From JACMLC01 sp963720235 (lineage in GTDB: Bacteria; Acidobacteriota; Blastocatellia; Pyrinomonadales; Pyrinomonadaceae): DNA of 64,000 nucleotides. Below, in pieces: positions 19,724 to 28,784 of this stretch. The stretch covers positions 4,340,001 to 4,404,000 of the forward strand of contig OY970389.1 in assembly GCA_963720235.1 (NCBI GenBank). Direction: 5' to 3'. Each line of letters opens with the position of its first letter. The first letter of the stretch is position 1. The position numbers and the translations under genes were made by a program. The notes beneath the pieces were generated by a model that saw only the letters and a program-made list of their open reading frames with translations, searched no databases and was not told the DNA's origin.

Positions 19724-20449
19724 ATGCGGCCCGACAATAAATCTGCAAGCCAAAATCTATTAATCGTTTCTGAAATTCGCAAAGCCTTTCGCACACCGGC
19801 GGGCGCGCGGCTGGAAGTCTTGCGCGGCGTCTCGTTTGAAGTCGCGGCGGGCGAGATGTTGGCGATTACAGGAGCTTCCGGCGCGGGCAAGTCAACTCTC
19901 CTGCACATCATCGGTGGCCTTGAGGCTGCCGACGAAGGCAGCGTGAGACTGGGCCACACGGAGATGCCGCGCGCAGGAAAATCCGTGAGTGCGCGCCCTG
20001 CGGGCAGCGAGATTGGATTTATTTTTCAGTTCCATCATCTTCTGCCAGACCTGACGGCAGCGGAAAACATCGCGCTGCCACTGCTTATCAATCGCGTCGC
20101 GCGCCGCGAAGCGATGCGTCAGGCCACCAATTCGCTCGCGTTGATGAATCTCGCAGCACATGCAAAGCATCCTGTCTCGCATCTCTCCGGCGGCGAACAG
20201 CAGAGAGTCGCAGTTGCGCGCGCGCTCATCACAGAGCCGAAGATTGTGCTGGCAGATGAGCCGACAGGAAATCTTGATGCCGCCATCGGAGACGAAATCG
20301 GCGCGCTGCTTGAGGCCTATTGCCGCGCGCGTCGCGCAGCAGTTGTGATTGCTACTCATAACGAGAGACTGGCGCAGGCTTGCGACCGCGTGCTGCATTT
20401 GCAGGATGGGGAGATAAAAGAAGTCTGGAGTCTGGAGTCTGGAGTCTAA
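19724..20449 (+). CDS. LolD-type ABC transporter ATP-binding protein
   Basis: This 241-residue ATPase belongs to the LolD/MacB family of lipoprotein or peptide exporters. It shows Walker A (GASGAGKSTLL, Lys56), a Q-loop region (IGFIFQFHHLLPDLTAAENI), the signature LSGGEQQRVAVARAL, Walker B (IVLADEPTGNLD) and a switch His (ATHNERL). It probably energises a LolC/E permease such as the one at 6581, although no permease gene is adjacent. The C-terminal residues SLESGV are encoded by the repeated GGAGTCT words of the downstream hairpin, so the end of the gene has grown into, or been invaded by, an intergenic repeat. Confidence 0.85.
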   Translation: MRPDNKSASQNLLIVSEIRKAFRTPAGARLEVLRGVSFEVAAGEMLAITGASGAGKSTLLHIIGGLEAADEGSVRLGHTEMPRAGKSVSARPAGSEIGFIFQFHHLLPDLTAAENIALPLLINRVARREAMRQATNSLALMNLAAHAKHPVSHLSGGEQQRVAVARALITEPKIVLADEPTGNLDAAIGDEIGALLEAYCRARRAAVVIATHNERLAQACDRVLHLQDGEIKEVWSLESGV

Positions 20450-20510
20450 GAACAAAGTCATCTGCTTCTGCTTTGTGCTTTTGACTTTAGACTCCAGACT
20501 CTCGACTCTT
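20421..20510. repeat. Word-repeat hairpin built of AGTCTGG units
   Basis: Tandem AGTCTGG words (20421-20448) face TAGACTCCAGACT words (20486-20509) across a loop of about 40 bases. The left arm overlaps the last codons of the LolD-type gene. A related hairpin with the same words follows the ClpC-like gene. Confidence 0.8.
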
Positions 20511-20647
20511 TGACTTCTTACTTTCGGCATCTCACGTTAATAGGTTATACTGCTGGCGGCGGCGCGAAGGCCCAAGTCTCCCTTCGTCTCTGGCCCGCGC
20601 TAGCTCGGCAATCATAAAAAGAGCAATTCGCAGACAACGGTTTCATT

Positions 20648-23032
20648 ATGTTCGAACGCTATACGGAAAAGGCTCGACGTGTCATCTTCTTTGCGCGTTA
20701 CGAAGCATCGCAATTCGGCGCGCCCGCCATCGAGCCTGAGCATCTCCTCCTTGGACTGATGCGCGAGGACAAGACCTTAACGGGTCGCTTCTTCCCGCGC
20801 GCACAGGTCTCCATCGAAGCCATACGCAAAGAGATAGAAGGCCGCACGCTCCTGCGCGAAAAGATTTCGACTTCGGTCGAGCTTCCACTCGCGCCTGAGA
20901 CAAAGCGCGTCTTGGCCTACGCTCATGAAGAGAGCGACCGCTTACAGCATCGCCACATCGGCACAGAGCACTTGCTGCTCGGTCTCTTGAGGGAAGAACG
21001 CTCGATGGCCGCAGAGATTTTGTACGAGCGCGGGCTTCGCCTGAATGCTGTGCGCGATGAGATTGCGCGGCAGTCTGGAGTTGATTCACGTTCGGCGGCC
21101 AAGAAGGACACGCCGCATCTCGTGGAGTTCTCGCGCGACCTCACAGATGATGCTGGAAGCGACAAGCTTGATCCTTTAATCGGGCGCGAGGCGGAGATTG
21201 AGCGCGTAGTCCAAATCCTTTGCCGCCGCACGAAAAACAATCCGGTGCTGATTGGCGAACCCGGAGTTGGCAAGACCGCGATTGTCGAAGGTTTGGCCCA
21301 GAGAATTATCAGGGGCGATGTGCCTTCGTTTCTTGAGAACAAACGTATCTTGTCTTTAGACCTCTCGCTGATTGTCGCAGGCACAAAATATCGCGGGCAG
21401 TTTGAAGAACGGCTCAAGCAGATTATGCGCGAGCTCGTCGAAAATCCGCATTACATAGTTTTCATAGACGAGCTTCACACACTCGTCGGAGCAGGAAGCG
21501 CGGAAGGCTCTCTGGATGCCGCGAACATTTTGAAGCCTGCGCTGTCGCGCGGCGAGATTCAGTGCATCGGCGCGACCACGCCTGCGGAGTTTCGTAAATC
21601 CATTGAGAAAGACCGTTCGCTCGAAAGACGTTTTCAGGCCGTCAAAGTTCCGCCGCCTTCTGAAGCAGAAGCCGTGCAGATTCTCGACGGCGTGCGCGAG
21701 CGTTACGAAACTTTTCATCAGGTGCGTTATACGGACGACGCGCTCGAAGCAGCCGTCTATCAATCGAACCGTTATATTCCAGACCGCTTTTTGCCGGACA
21801 AAGCGATTGACGTGATTGACGAAGCGGGCGCGCGCGTCAAGCTGCGCGTACGCCGCGAGCAGGGCAATCTGGAAGAGAACTGGAATCAGCCTTTGACGGA
21901 TTGGCCGCGCACGCCTTACGGCATGGATAGGCCCATCGGCCTGCGCCTGCCCGAAGAAGAAGCAGACCCGCTTGCAGCAGTCGAAGTCACGAAAGATGAC
22001 ATCGAAGAAGTGATTGCGCGCTGGACTGGCATTCCAATCACTTCATTGAAAGAAGAAGAGACGCAGAAGCTTCTCAGGATAGAGATGGAGCTTCATAGAA
22101 GAGTCGTCTCACAGCGTCCGGCGATTTCTGCACTCGCGCGTGCCATTCGCCGCTCGCGCGCAGGATTGAAAAATCCGCAGAGACCTGTTGGCTCGTTTCT
22201 CTTTCTTGGCCCAACGGGCGTCGGGAAAACGGAAGTCGCGCGCTCGCTGGCCGAATGTCTCTTCGGGTCGGAACGCTCTATGATTCGCTTCGACATGTCT
22301 GAGTTCATGGAGAAGCATTCCATCTCGAAGATGATTGGCTCTCCGCCGGGCTATGTCGGCCACGAAGAGGGCGGGCAACTGACAGAGCGCATACGCCGCT
22401 CGCCTTATTCAGTCCTGCTCTTTGACGAGATTGAGAAAGCGCATCCTGACATTTTCAATGTTCTCTTGCAGGTCTTTGAGGATGGAATCTTGACGGACGC
22501 GCTCGGCAACACTGTTGACTTCAAGAATGTCATTATCATCATGACCTCGAACATCGGCGCGCGTTTCATACAGAAGAAAGGGACGCTCGGATTTCAAGGC
22601 ACAGCCGATGCTTCGCGCGAGAAGTTGGAAGAGATGGTCATGTCTGCTGTCCGCCAGACTTTTAATCCTGAATTTATCAATCGCCTGGACGAGATTATTA
22701 TTTTCGACCAGTTGCAGGACGAAGACCTTTTGGAAGTCGTGCAGTTGCAGATTGACCAGATGAACCGGACTCTGAATAATCACGGGCTTGAAGTGCGCGT
22801 CACAGAAGAAGCGAAGCGTTGGCTGGTGACAAAAACCTGCGCCGACCGCTCCTATGGCGCAAGGCCCTTGAGGCGCGCTTTGCAAAAGCATGTCGAAGAC
22901 CGTCTCTCCGAGGCATTGATTCAGGGACATCTTGAAGCAGCCTCTTTGATTGAAGTTTTTCTGGATGAAAATGAGCTAAATTACCGTTCGGCGGGCGTGG
23001 AAGAGCCGGGCGACGCGCTTTTAATTCACTGA
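20648..23032 (+). CDS. ClpC/ClpA-type AAA+ protein unfoldase
   Basis: This is a 794-residue Hsp100 ATPase that unfolds proteins for a ClpP protease. Two Clp_N repeats (residues 1-145, FERYTEKARRVIFFARYEA...PEHLLLGLL) precede NBD1 (Walker A GEPGVGKT, Lys209; Walker B VFIDELHTLVG) and NBD2 (Walker A GPTGVGKT, Lys527; Walker B LLFDEIEKAH). A LGF tripeptide in KKGTLGFQG sits where ClpC carries its ClpP-docking loop. The region between the two ATPase domains is short and shows no UVR motif, unlike typical ClpC; it is instead rich in Pro/Arg (NQPLTDWPRTPYGMDRP). No clpP is in the window. The ATG at 20648 gives the canonical N-terminus. Confidence 0.85.
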   Translation: MFERYTEKARRVIFFARYEASQFGAPAIEPEHLLLGLMREDKTLTGRFFPRAQVSIEAIRKEIEGRTLLREKISTSVELPLAPETKRVLAYAHEESDRLQHRHIGTEHLLLGLLREERSMAAEILYERGLRLNAVRDEIARQSGVDSRSAAKKDTPHLVEFSRDLTDDAGSDKLDPLIGREAEIERVVQILCRRTKNNPVLIGEPGVGKTAIVEGLAQRIIRGDVPSFLENKRILSLDLSLIVAGTKYRGQFEERLKQIMRELVENPHYIVFIDELHTLVGAGSAEGSLDAANILKPALSRGEIQCIGATTPAEFRKSIEKDRSLERRFQAVKVPPPSEAEAVQILDGVRERYETFHQVRYTDDALEAAVYQSNRYIPDRFLPDKAIDVIDEAGARVKLRVRREQGNLEENWNQPLTDWPRTPYGMDRPIGLRLPEEEADPLAAVEVTKDDIEEVIARWTGIPITSLKEEETQKLLRIEMELHRRVVSQRPAISALARAIRRSRAGLKNPQRPVGSFLFLGPTGVGKTEVARSLAECLFGSERSMIRFDMSEFMEKHSISKMIGSPPGYVGHEEGGQLTERIRRSPYSVLLFDEIEKAHPDIFNVLLQVFEDGILTDALGNTVDFKNVIIIMTSNIGARFIQKKGTLGFQGTADASREKLEEMVMSAVRQTFNPEFINRLDEIIIFDQLQDEDLLEVVQLQIDQMNRTLNNHGLEVRVTEEAKRWLVTKTCADRSYGARPLRRALQKHVEDRLSEALIQGHLEAASLIEVFLDENELNYRSAGVEEPGDALLIH

Positions 23033-23033
23033 A

Positions 23034-23141
23034 ATCGAGTCTGGAATCCGAACGTCTGGAGTCTGGAGTCAAATCGTCAAAATGCTGATAAAGCTGGTTT
23101 TGACCTTGACTCCAGACTTTACACTTTGGACTTTAGACTTC
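23034..23141. repeat. Word-repeat hairpin built of GTCTGGA units
   Basis: GAGTCTGG / GTCTGGAGTC words on the left face GACTCCAGAC / GACTTTAGAC words on the right in the gap between the clpC-like gene and bamA. The right arm reaches into the -35 region of the candidate bamA promoter. Confidence 0.8.
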
Positions 23142-23156
23142 CTTTGCCTGTATAAT
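23126..23156 (+). promoter_or_regulatory. Candidate promoter for the bamA-lpx operon
   Basis: TTGGAC (23126-23131) and TATAAT (23151-23156) are separated by 19 bases, slightly longer than ideal. The perfect -10 box is the main support. It would give a leader of about 170 bases before bamA, in which I see no known riboswitch. The rest of the 302-base gap holds only the word-repeat hairpin. Confidence 0.45.
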
Positions 23157-23334
23157 GCGCAACTTTGTGAGGGGGGTAATTGGGCAACGGAGCGTGAGCG
23201 TCCTGAATCCAACTGCTTCCTGAAACTGTCTGACACAAAACTCTGTAGGCTTTATTTGAGCCTGTTACCTTTTACTTTTATCTAAATTTCGCGCTCCCTG
23301 AAGTCTTTCAAGAACCTCTGAGGGAATAGCACTT

Positions 23335-26300
23335 ATGCAAATCCGCCGGGTATCTCTGCTCATTTTATTGAGCGCCATTATTGGCATCTCTCTTTCGTTT
23401 GCGACTTCTCCCGTCGCCGACGCCCAAAATCCACAACAACAGCTTGTCGAATCGGTTGACATACAGGGCAATCGCCGCCTGCGCGACGAGGACATACTTT
23501 ATTACGTCACGACGCGGCCCGGTGATGTCTTCAACCAGTCACAGATTGAGCGCGATCTGCAAGCCATTCTTGCGCTCGGCTTTTTCGACAAGACAGAGAC
23601 GCGCGTGCTCACAGAAGAAGGAACACGCGGCGGCATCAATGTTATCTTTCAGGTCAGAGAGCTACAGATTATCCGCGACATACAGTTTGAAGGTCTGAAG
23701 AGCGTCGCGGAGTCTGATGTCCTCAAAGCTTTCCGCGAACAGCGCGTCGGCATCTCGAAAGAATCCATCTACGACCCTGTCAAAGCGCGCAACGCCGTGC
23801 GCGTGATTAAGGAACTACTGGCTTCGAGCGGGCGGCCCAATGCGACTGTCGAGATTCGCGAAGATGAAGTGTCTGCCACTTCGACTGCGATTACCTTTGT
23901 TGTCAACGAAGGCGACAAGGTGCGCATCGTCGAGATTCAGTTTGAAGGCAACACGATTTTCAGCGACGGAAAACTGCGCTCGCAATTAAAGCTCGTCAAA
24001 GAGTCAGGTCTTATCTCGCGTTTTCGCGGGCAGGACATTCTGGATAGAGCTAAACTGGATTATGACCTTAACAATGTGCGCAACTACATGCGCTCGAAGG
24101 GCTACTTGCAGGCGCGCACGGGCGAGCCGCGCGTAGAGGGTTTGGGCAAACGCCGCACAGGATTTTTCCTGCCGCTTCCTTTCCTCTCTTCGACGGACGA
24201 AACTCTGCGCGTGATTGTGCCTGTCACGGAAGGCAAGCTATATCGCATCGGCGACATCAAGATAGAAGGCAATTCAATTTTCAGCGAACAGGCGATTCAG
24301 GCTGTCATAGGGCTCAAGAAGGGCGATGTCGCGGACGGCAAAAAAATCTCCGATGCGCTTTTTGAAAATCTGAAAAAGCTCTACGGCTCGCAGGGCTTCA
24401 TACAGTATTCGGCAGAACCCGACCCGACCTTCAAAGAAAATCCTGCCAATCCAGAAGAAGGCATCGTGGATTTCAACATCACGATTGACGAGGGCAAGCA
24501 ATACACGCTGCGCAGGCTCGAATTTTTGGGCAACACGTTTACGAGAGATAACGTGCTCAGGCGTGAAGTCCTGATTAACGAAGGCGATATTTACAGTCAG
24601 ACGACTTTTGAATATTCCGTGCTTCGTCTGAATCAGCTTGGCTACTTTGACCCGATAGACAAAGAGAAGGATGTTGACTATCGCACGGACGAAGAGAGCG
24701 GCAATGTGGATGTCAACCTGAAGGTGGTTGAGCGCGGACGCCAGCAAATCTCTTTCAACGGCGGCGTGTCGGGCATCGGCGGCTCGTTCTTCGGTCTCGA
24801 ATATTCGACCAACAATCTTTTGGGACGCGGCGAAACCTTGTCGTTCAATCTGGCTTACGGCAACCGCCAGCGTTCGTTCCAGTTCTCTTTCACAGAGCCG
24901 TACTTCCGCGACAGACCGATTACCATCGGATTTTCCATCTTTACCTTCTCGCAGAAGTTTTTCGGTGAAGGCACACAGCTTTCGCAGAATCAGGAAATAC
25001 TTTTCGCTCCCTTCACGGGTCTCGGCTTTGAAGGCGTGAGCGACCAGAATCTGTTCACGCGCAACTCTTACGGCGCATCGTTGTTTGCCAGCGCGCCGCT
25101 TTCAGAGTTTTATCGCAAGCGTCGCTTTACGCAGTTCTCGCGTGTCGGTCTTTCGTATTCCTTCTCGACAACGAGTGTCAAAGACCCGCCCGTCAACGCA
25201 GAGAATAATCAGGCGACCTTTATTCCGGTCATCTATAGCCAGCCGAGCATCATCACGAGCCGCGTCACTCCGACCTTTGTTTATGACACGCGCGCCTTTA
25301 CGCGAGACGCCAACGACCCGACGGGCGGCAAACAGATTTCCGCGTCATTGGCCGTCGCAGGACTCGGCGGCGATGTGCGTACATATCAACCGAGCATCTC
25401 TTACACGCAGTTTATCCCTATCCGTAAAAAAGGCACGGATCGCGTTGAGGTCTTCGGCTTCCGCATCCTTGCGGGCAACGTCGGCAGCTTCGCAACATCA
25501 AGCAAGGTGAGAGAGGCCAACTCGCTCTCCTTCGTCAACGGTGTGCCAATCTTCGAGCGATATTTTCTCGGCGACGAATTTACGATTCGCGGTTACAACG
25601 TGCGCTCTATCAGCCCGATTGCTCCGGTTGATGTCTTTGTGACTTCGCGCAATGTGCGCGTGGCGACAAACTCTTTCGGCAATCCAACGCCGGTCGAAGG
25701 CTTGCCTGCCGATTTCGTTGCGGCGTTGGCCGGGGTCGGGACTTTCACAGGCTCTAGCGGCGCGAATCCTGCGAAGCTCGGCGAAACAGCATTCACGTCC
25801 ATCGGCGGCGATACGCAAATCTTAGGCAACTTTGAATATCGCATCCCGCTCTTTGGCCCTGCGAGTCTCGCGGCCTTCGCGGATGTCGGCACGGTCTTTA
25901 ACCTGCGCAAAGGCAACATACAATTTATCAACAGTAACTTTCTGGCAGACCAGCCGTTCCTCTCGCCTTTCAGCCTGAGCACGCTGGCCTTGCAGAACTT
26001 CCCGAATCTGGCTCCCTCGCCGCTTGGCGGACTCGTCATACGCGACACGCACTTAGTGACGCGCGAAGAGTTTGCGCAGGCTCTTGAAGTCGGGCCGGTC
26101 GATCCTTTGACGGGCTTGCCTTTCGGGATGCAGCAGATTTTCCTGCGCGGCGACGCGCAGACCAACACGCTCGTCAGCGTGGGCCAGAGCCGCTTTGCTA
26201 AATTTTCGGATATTCGTTCGAGCATCGGACTTGAGCTGCGCGTGCAAGTGCCAGTCGTCAATGTGCCGTTTCGCTTAATCTATGCTTATAACCCGAATGC

Positions 26301-26388
26301 CCGGCGCGGCTTCGTTGATGACGTGCCAAATTTCTTCTTTAACGAAAAGAAAAGCGTTTTTCGTTTCAGCGTGGGACGGACATTTTAA
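23335..26388 (+). CDS. bamA: Outer membrane protein assembly factor BamA
   Basis: This is the essential beta-barrel insertase of the outer membrane. A signal peptide (LLILLSAIIGISLSFATSPVADA) precedes five POTRA domains (about residues 40-470; for example VESVDIQGNRRLRDEDILYYV, IVEIQFEGNTIFSDGKLRSQL, LRRLEFLGNTFTRDNVLRREV) and an Omp85 barrel. At 1017 residues it is longer than the about 800 of Proteobacteria; much of the excess lies in barrel loops (about residues 760-960). The C-terminus ends FRFSVGRTF with the aromatic last residue expected of outer-membrane barrels. A GAGGGA ribosome site precedes the ATG. It leads a cluster of envelope genes. Confidence 0.93.
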   Translation: MQIRRVSLLILLSAIIGISLSFATSPVADAQNPQQQLVESVDIQGNRRLRDEDILYYVTTRPGDVFNQSQIERDLQAILALGFFDKTETRVLTEEGTRGGINVIFQVRELQIIRDIQFEGLKSVAESDVLKAFREQRVGISKESIYDPVKARNAVRVIKELLASSGRPNATVEIREDEVSATSTAITFVVNEGDKVRIVEIQFEGNTIFSDGKLRSQLKLVKESGLISRFRGQDILDRAKLDYDLNNVRNYMRSKGYLQARTGEPRVEGLGKRRTGFFLPLPFLSSTDETLRVIVPVTEGKLYRIGDIKIEGNSIFSEQAIQAVIGLKKGDVADGKKISDALFENLKKLYGSQGFIQYSAEPDPTFKENPANPEEGIVDFNITIDEGKQYTLRRLEFLGNTFTRDNVLRREVLINEGDIYSQTTFEYSVLRLNQLGYFDPIDKEKDVDYRTDEESGNVDVNLKVVERGRQQISFNGGVSGIGGSFFGLEYSTNNLLGRGETLSFNLAYGNRQRSFQFSFTEPYFRDRPITIGFSIFTFSQKFFGEGTQLSQNQEILFAPFTGLGFEGVSDQNLFTRNSYGASLFASAPLSEFYRKRRFTQFSRVGLSYSFSTTSVKDPPVNAENNQATFIPVIYSQPSIITSRVTPTFVYDTRAFTRDANDPTGGKQISASLAVAGLGGDVRTYQPSISYTQFIPIRKKGTDRVEVFGFRILAGNVGSFATSSKVREANSLSFVNGVPIFERYFLGDEFTIRGYNVRSISPIAPVDVFVTSRNVRVATNSFGNPTPVEGLPADFVAALAGVGTFTGSSGANPAKLGETAFTSIGGDTQILGNFEYRIPLFGPASLAAFADVGTVFNLRKGNIQFINSNFLADQPFLSPFSLSTLALQNFPNLAPSPLGGLVIRDTHLVTREEFAQALEVGPVDPLTGLPFGMQQIFLRGDAQTNTLVSVGQSRFAKFSDIRSSIGLELRVQVPVVNVPFRLIYAYNPNARRGFVDDVPNFFFNEKKSVFRFSVGRTF

Positions 26389-26432
26389 GTCTGTTCGTGA
26401 GTCAACCACATAGGCGGCGCAGACATCTGAAA

Positions 26433-26502
26433 GGAAGGTAAATAGTGAAGGGTAAATAGAAACGCTGTTTCATCTATTTACTATTGACCATTTGCTATTC
26501 AC
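26433..26502. repeat. Word-repeat hairpin built of GGTAAATAG units
   Basis: GGTAAATAGTGAAGGGTAAATAG on the left faces CTATTTACTATTGACC on the right between bamA and ompH. It has the same design as other gene-gap hairpins here but its own word. Confidence 0.75.
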
Positions 26503-26557
26503 AAATCACAACATCACAGCATCGCCTCTTACTGTTAAGGAGTATTACAAGAAAGTC

Positions 26558-27205
26558 ATGAAAATATTTCGCCTGTTCGCCGCGACCATGTTTATCGCGG
26601 CTATCGCCGCCGCCCTCCCCGCCTTCGCACAGCAACGCGGAGGAGCGTCAGCTACACCACCACCCGCAGCATCTCCGGCAGCCACGCAAGCCACCGGCCC
26701 TGTGCCTTCAACCAAGATTGCTTTTGTCAACACACAGGCATTCGGCAATGAGAAGAGCGGCATCACGCGCTACATTGCTGCGATCAGGAATCTGGAGCGC
26801 GAGTTTAAGCCGCGTCAAGACGAACTGAATGGTATTGCGACCCGGATTAAAGCGATTGCCGACGAGATTCAAAAAACCGAGTCAGTCGCCAAGCCTGAAG
26901 AGATTCAGCGCAAGCGCGAAGAAGGCGAGCGTTTGCAGCGCGAGTACAAGTTTAAGAAGGAAGAGGCCGAGGCAGCTTTCCAGAGCCGTTATGAGCAGGT
27001 CGTCGGGCCTGTCTCGAACGACATCGGCAAAGCCCTCGACGCCTTCGCCAAACAGCGCGGCATCACGATGATTCTTGACCTGAGCAAGGCGATTCTCGAA
27101 TCCGTGCTCATGCTCGATCCGTCAATGGATGTCACAGCCGCCTTCATCGCTGAGTACAACAGCAAGAATCCGGCGACCGCTTCAACCGCAGCGCCCGGAC
27201 GCTAA
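26558..27205 (+). CDS. OmpH/Skp-family periplasmic chaperone
   Basis: This is a 215-residue protein with a signal peptide (FAATMFIAAIAAALPAFA) and a low-complexity Ala/Pro/Thr stretch (residues 22-50). An OmpH domain follows: the conserved KIAFVNTQAF start, then a long charged coiled coil (residues about 75-160) like the Skp tentacles that carry unfolded outer-membrane proteins to BamA. The frame is open further upstream, but AAGGAG and the signal peptide decide the ATG at 26558. Its place directly after bamA is the standard order. Skp orthology is likely from family and context, though Skp proteins are poorly conserved. Confidence 0.85.
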   Translation: MKIFRLFAATMFIAAIAAALPAFAQQRGGASATPPPAASPAATQATGPVPSTKIAFVNTQAFGNEKSGITRYIAAIRNLEREFKPRQDELNGIATRIKAIADEIQKTESVAKPEEIQRKREEGERLQREYKFKKEEAEAAFQSRYEQVVGPVSNDIGKALDAFAKQRGITMILDLSKAILESVLMLDPSMDVTAAFIAEYNSKNPATASTAAPGR

Positions 27206-27208
27206 AGC

Positions 27209-27336
27209 TCAAGGATGAAGGCCGCAAGGATGAAGGATGAAAAGCATGCTCTTTAAGCATGTCGCATTCATCTTCAAAAGCTACAAAATTTTTATTAGCT
27301 TTCTTTTCATCCTTCCGCCTTCATCCTTCATCCTTT
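27209..27336. repeat. Word-repeat hairpin built of GGATGAA units
   Basis: AAGGATGAAGG words on the left face CCTTCATCCTT words on the right, filling the gap between ompH and fabZ. An inner AAGCATGCTCTTTAAGCATG segment can form its own stem. Confidence 0.8.
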
Positions 27337-27342
27337 CTTCTT

Positions 27343-27798
27343 ATGGACACAACTCTCGACGCGCGTGCGATTCAAGAGTTTCTGCCGCATCGCTATCCCT
27401 TTCTGCTCGTTGACCGCATCATCGAGCTTGTGCCGTTCGAACGCATCGTCGGCATCAAGCAGGTGACGATTAACGAGCCTTTTTTTCAGGGCCACTTTCC
27501 CGGCGCGCCCGTCATGCCGGGCGTGTTGGTAGTCGAAGCTCTGGCCCAGTGCGGAGCCGTGCTGGCCCTGCGCGAGATTGCAGACCGCGATAAAAAGCTT
27601 GTGCTCTTTAGCGGCATTGACAACGCGCGGTTTCGCCGCGCGGTCGTCCCCGGCGACACACTAACGCTCGAAGTCACAGCCCTGCGCTTTCGCCAGCGTG
27701 CGCAGCGTATGCGCGGCGAAGCGAAGGTCAACGGCCAGCTCGTTGCCGAAGCAGAGATTATGAGCATCGTCGCCGACAGAGAACCAACGCAACAATAA
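27343..27798 (+). CDS. fabZ: 3-hydroxyacyl-[ACP] dehydratase FabZ
   Basis: This 151-residue hotdog-fold enzyme dehydrates (3R)-hydroxyacyl-ACP in fatty-acid synthesis. It shows the family signature LPHRYPFLLVDRI and the catalytic motif GHFPGAPVMPGVLVVEALAQ with His51 and Glu65. The start at 27343 (MDTTLDARAIQEFLPHRYPF) matches the family length; the frame upstream is only the translated hairpin. Its place between ompH and lpxA is usual, since both FabZ and LpxA draw on the hydroxyacyl-ACP pool. Confidence 0.93.
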   Translation: MDTTLDARAIQEFLPHRYPFLLVDRIIELVPFERIVGIKQVTINEPFFQGHFPGAPVMPGVLVVEALAQCGAVLALREIADRDKKLVLFSGIDNARFRRAVVPGDTLTLEVTALRFRQRAQRMRGEAKVNGQLVAEAEIMSIVADREPTQQ

Positions 27799-27915
27799 AA
27801 GGGAAAAGGGGGAAAGGGAAAAGGTTAAAGGGGAAAGACAAAGCCATAGAAGTTTTAAGTGCTGACGTTTCTTTCCTCTTTCCCTTTTACCCTTTTAACC
27901 CTTTTCCCTTTTTGT
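27799..27915. repeat. Word-repeat hairpin built of GGGAAAAG units
   Basis: Purine-rich AAAGGGAAAAGG words on the left face CCTTTTACCCTTTT words on the right, filling the fabZ-lpxA gap. It is a further locus-specific word in the same arrangement. Confidence 0.8.
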
Positions 27916-27920
27916 TTGAT

Positions 27921-28697
27921 ATGCAGACCATTCATCCATCAGCAGTCGTCGGAGCGGGCGCGAAAATCGGCGCGGGCTGTCACATAGGGCCTTACACAGT
28001 CATCGGCGACGAAGTCACGCTCGGCGAAAATGTGCGCATCGAATCGCACGCCGTGATAGACGGGCGCACGCACATCGGCGACGGCACACACATCTTCCCT
28101 TTCGTCTCTATCGGTCTTGCCTCGCAGGATTTGAAGTACAGGGGCGAGCCGTCTGAGACGCGCATCGGCGCGCGCAATTCGATACGCGAGTTTGTCACGA
28201 TTCATCGCGGCACAGAGGGCGGCGGAATGCTGACCGCGACGGGCGATGATTGTTTGATTATGGCCCAGGCGCATGTGGCGCACGATTGCATTCTCGGCAA
28301 TGGAGTCATCATGGCAAACGGTGCGACCTTAGCGGGCCATGTGACTGTTGAAGAGCGCGCTAACATCGGCGCATATTCCGGCGTCCACCAGTTCTGCCGC
28401 GTCGGGCGCGAAGCCTATGTCGGCGGCTATTCCGTAGTCGTCAAAGACGCGCTTCCCTTCGCGCTTTCCGTCGGCAATCATGCGAAATGTTACGGGCTGA
28501 ATGTGACGGGCATGAAGCGGCGCAAATACACGCGCGAGACAATAGACGCTCTGCATCATGCCTTCCGCCTGCTGCTCTCCGCGCGCCTCAATACCTCGCA
28601 GGCCGTCGCACGTATCAAAGAAGAGATTACAGATTCACCCGAAGTCGCAGAACTCGTGCGCTTCATCGAAACTTCAGAACGCGGAGTCATCAAATAA
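27921..28697 (+). CDS. lpxA: UDP-N-acetylglucosamine acyltransferase LpxA
   Basis: This enzyme catalyses the first step of lipid A synthesis, O-acylation of UDP-GlcNAc from hydroxyacyl-ACP in the cytoplasm. The 258-residue product shows left-handed beta-helix hexapeptide repeats (GAGAKIGAGCHIGPYTVIGDEVTLGENV), the family segment EFVTIHRGTEGGG, and HVAHDCILGN with the expected catalytic His. The C-terminal helical domain (HHAFRLLLSARLNTSQAVARI) is complete. An in-frame TTG at 27912 is less likely than the ATG at 27921. The usual companion lpxD is not present in this cluster. Confidence 0.93.
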   Translation: MQTIHPSAVVGAGAKIGAGCHIGPYTVIGDEVTLGENVRIESHAVIDGRTHIGDGTHIFPFVSIGLASQDLKYRGEPSETRIGARNSIREFVTIHRGTEGGGMLTATGDDCLIMAQAHVAHDCILGNGVIMANGATLAGHVTVEERANIGAYSGVHQFCRVGREAYVGGYSVVVKDALPFALSVGNHAKCYGLNVTGMKRRKYTRETIDALHHAFRLLLSARLNTSQAVARIKEEITDSPEVAELVRFIETSERGVIK

Positions 28698-28698
28698 C

Positions 28699-28779
28699 AG
28701 TGACAAGTGACGAGTGATAAGTGACAAGATAAAATACTTTTGTCTTTAACTTATCACTCGTCACTCATCATTCATCACT
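28699..28779. repeat. Word-repeat hairpin built of GTGACAAGTGA units
   Basis: GTGACAAGTGACGAGTGATAAGTGACAAG faces the complementary CTTATCACTCGTCACTCATCA words in the lpxA-lpxI gap. The translated right arm accounts for the spurious N-terminal extension of the lpxI frame. Confidence 0.8.
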
Positions 28780-28784
28780 GCTTT

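Noticed and set aside
23157..23334. Riboswitch in the bamA leader
   Set aside because: The leader of about 170 bases shows no recognisable aptamer core; it may simply be a long untranslated region.
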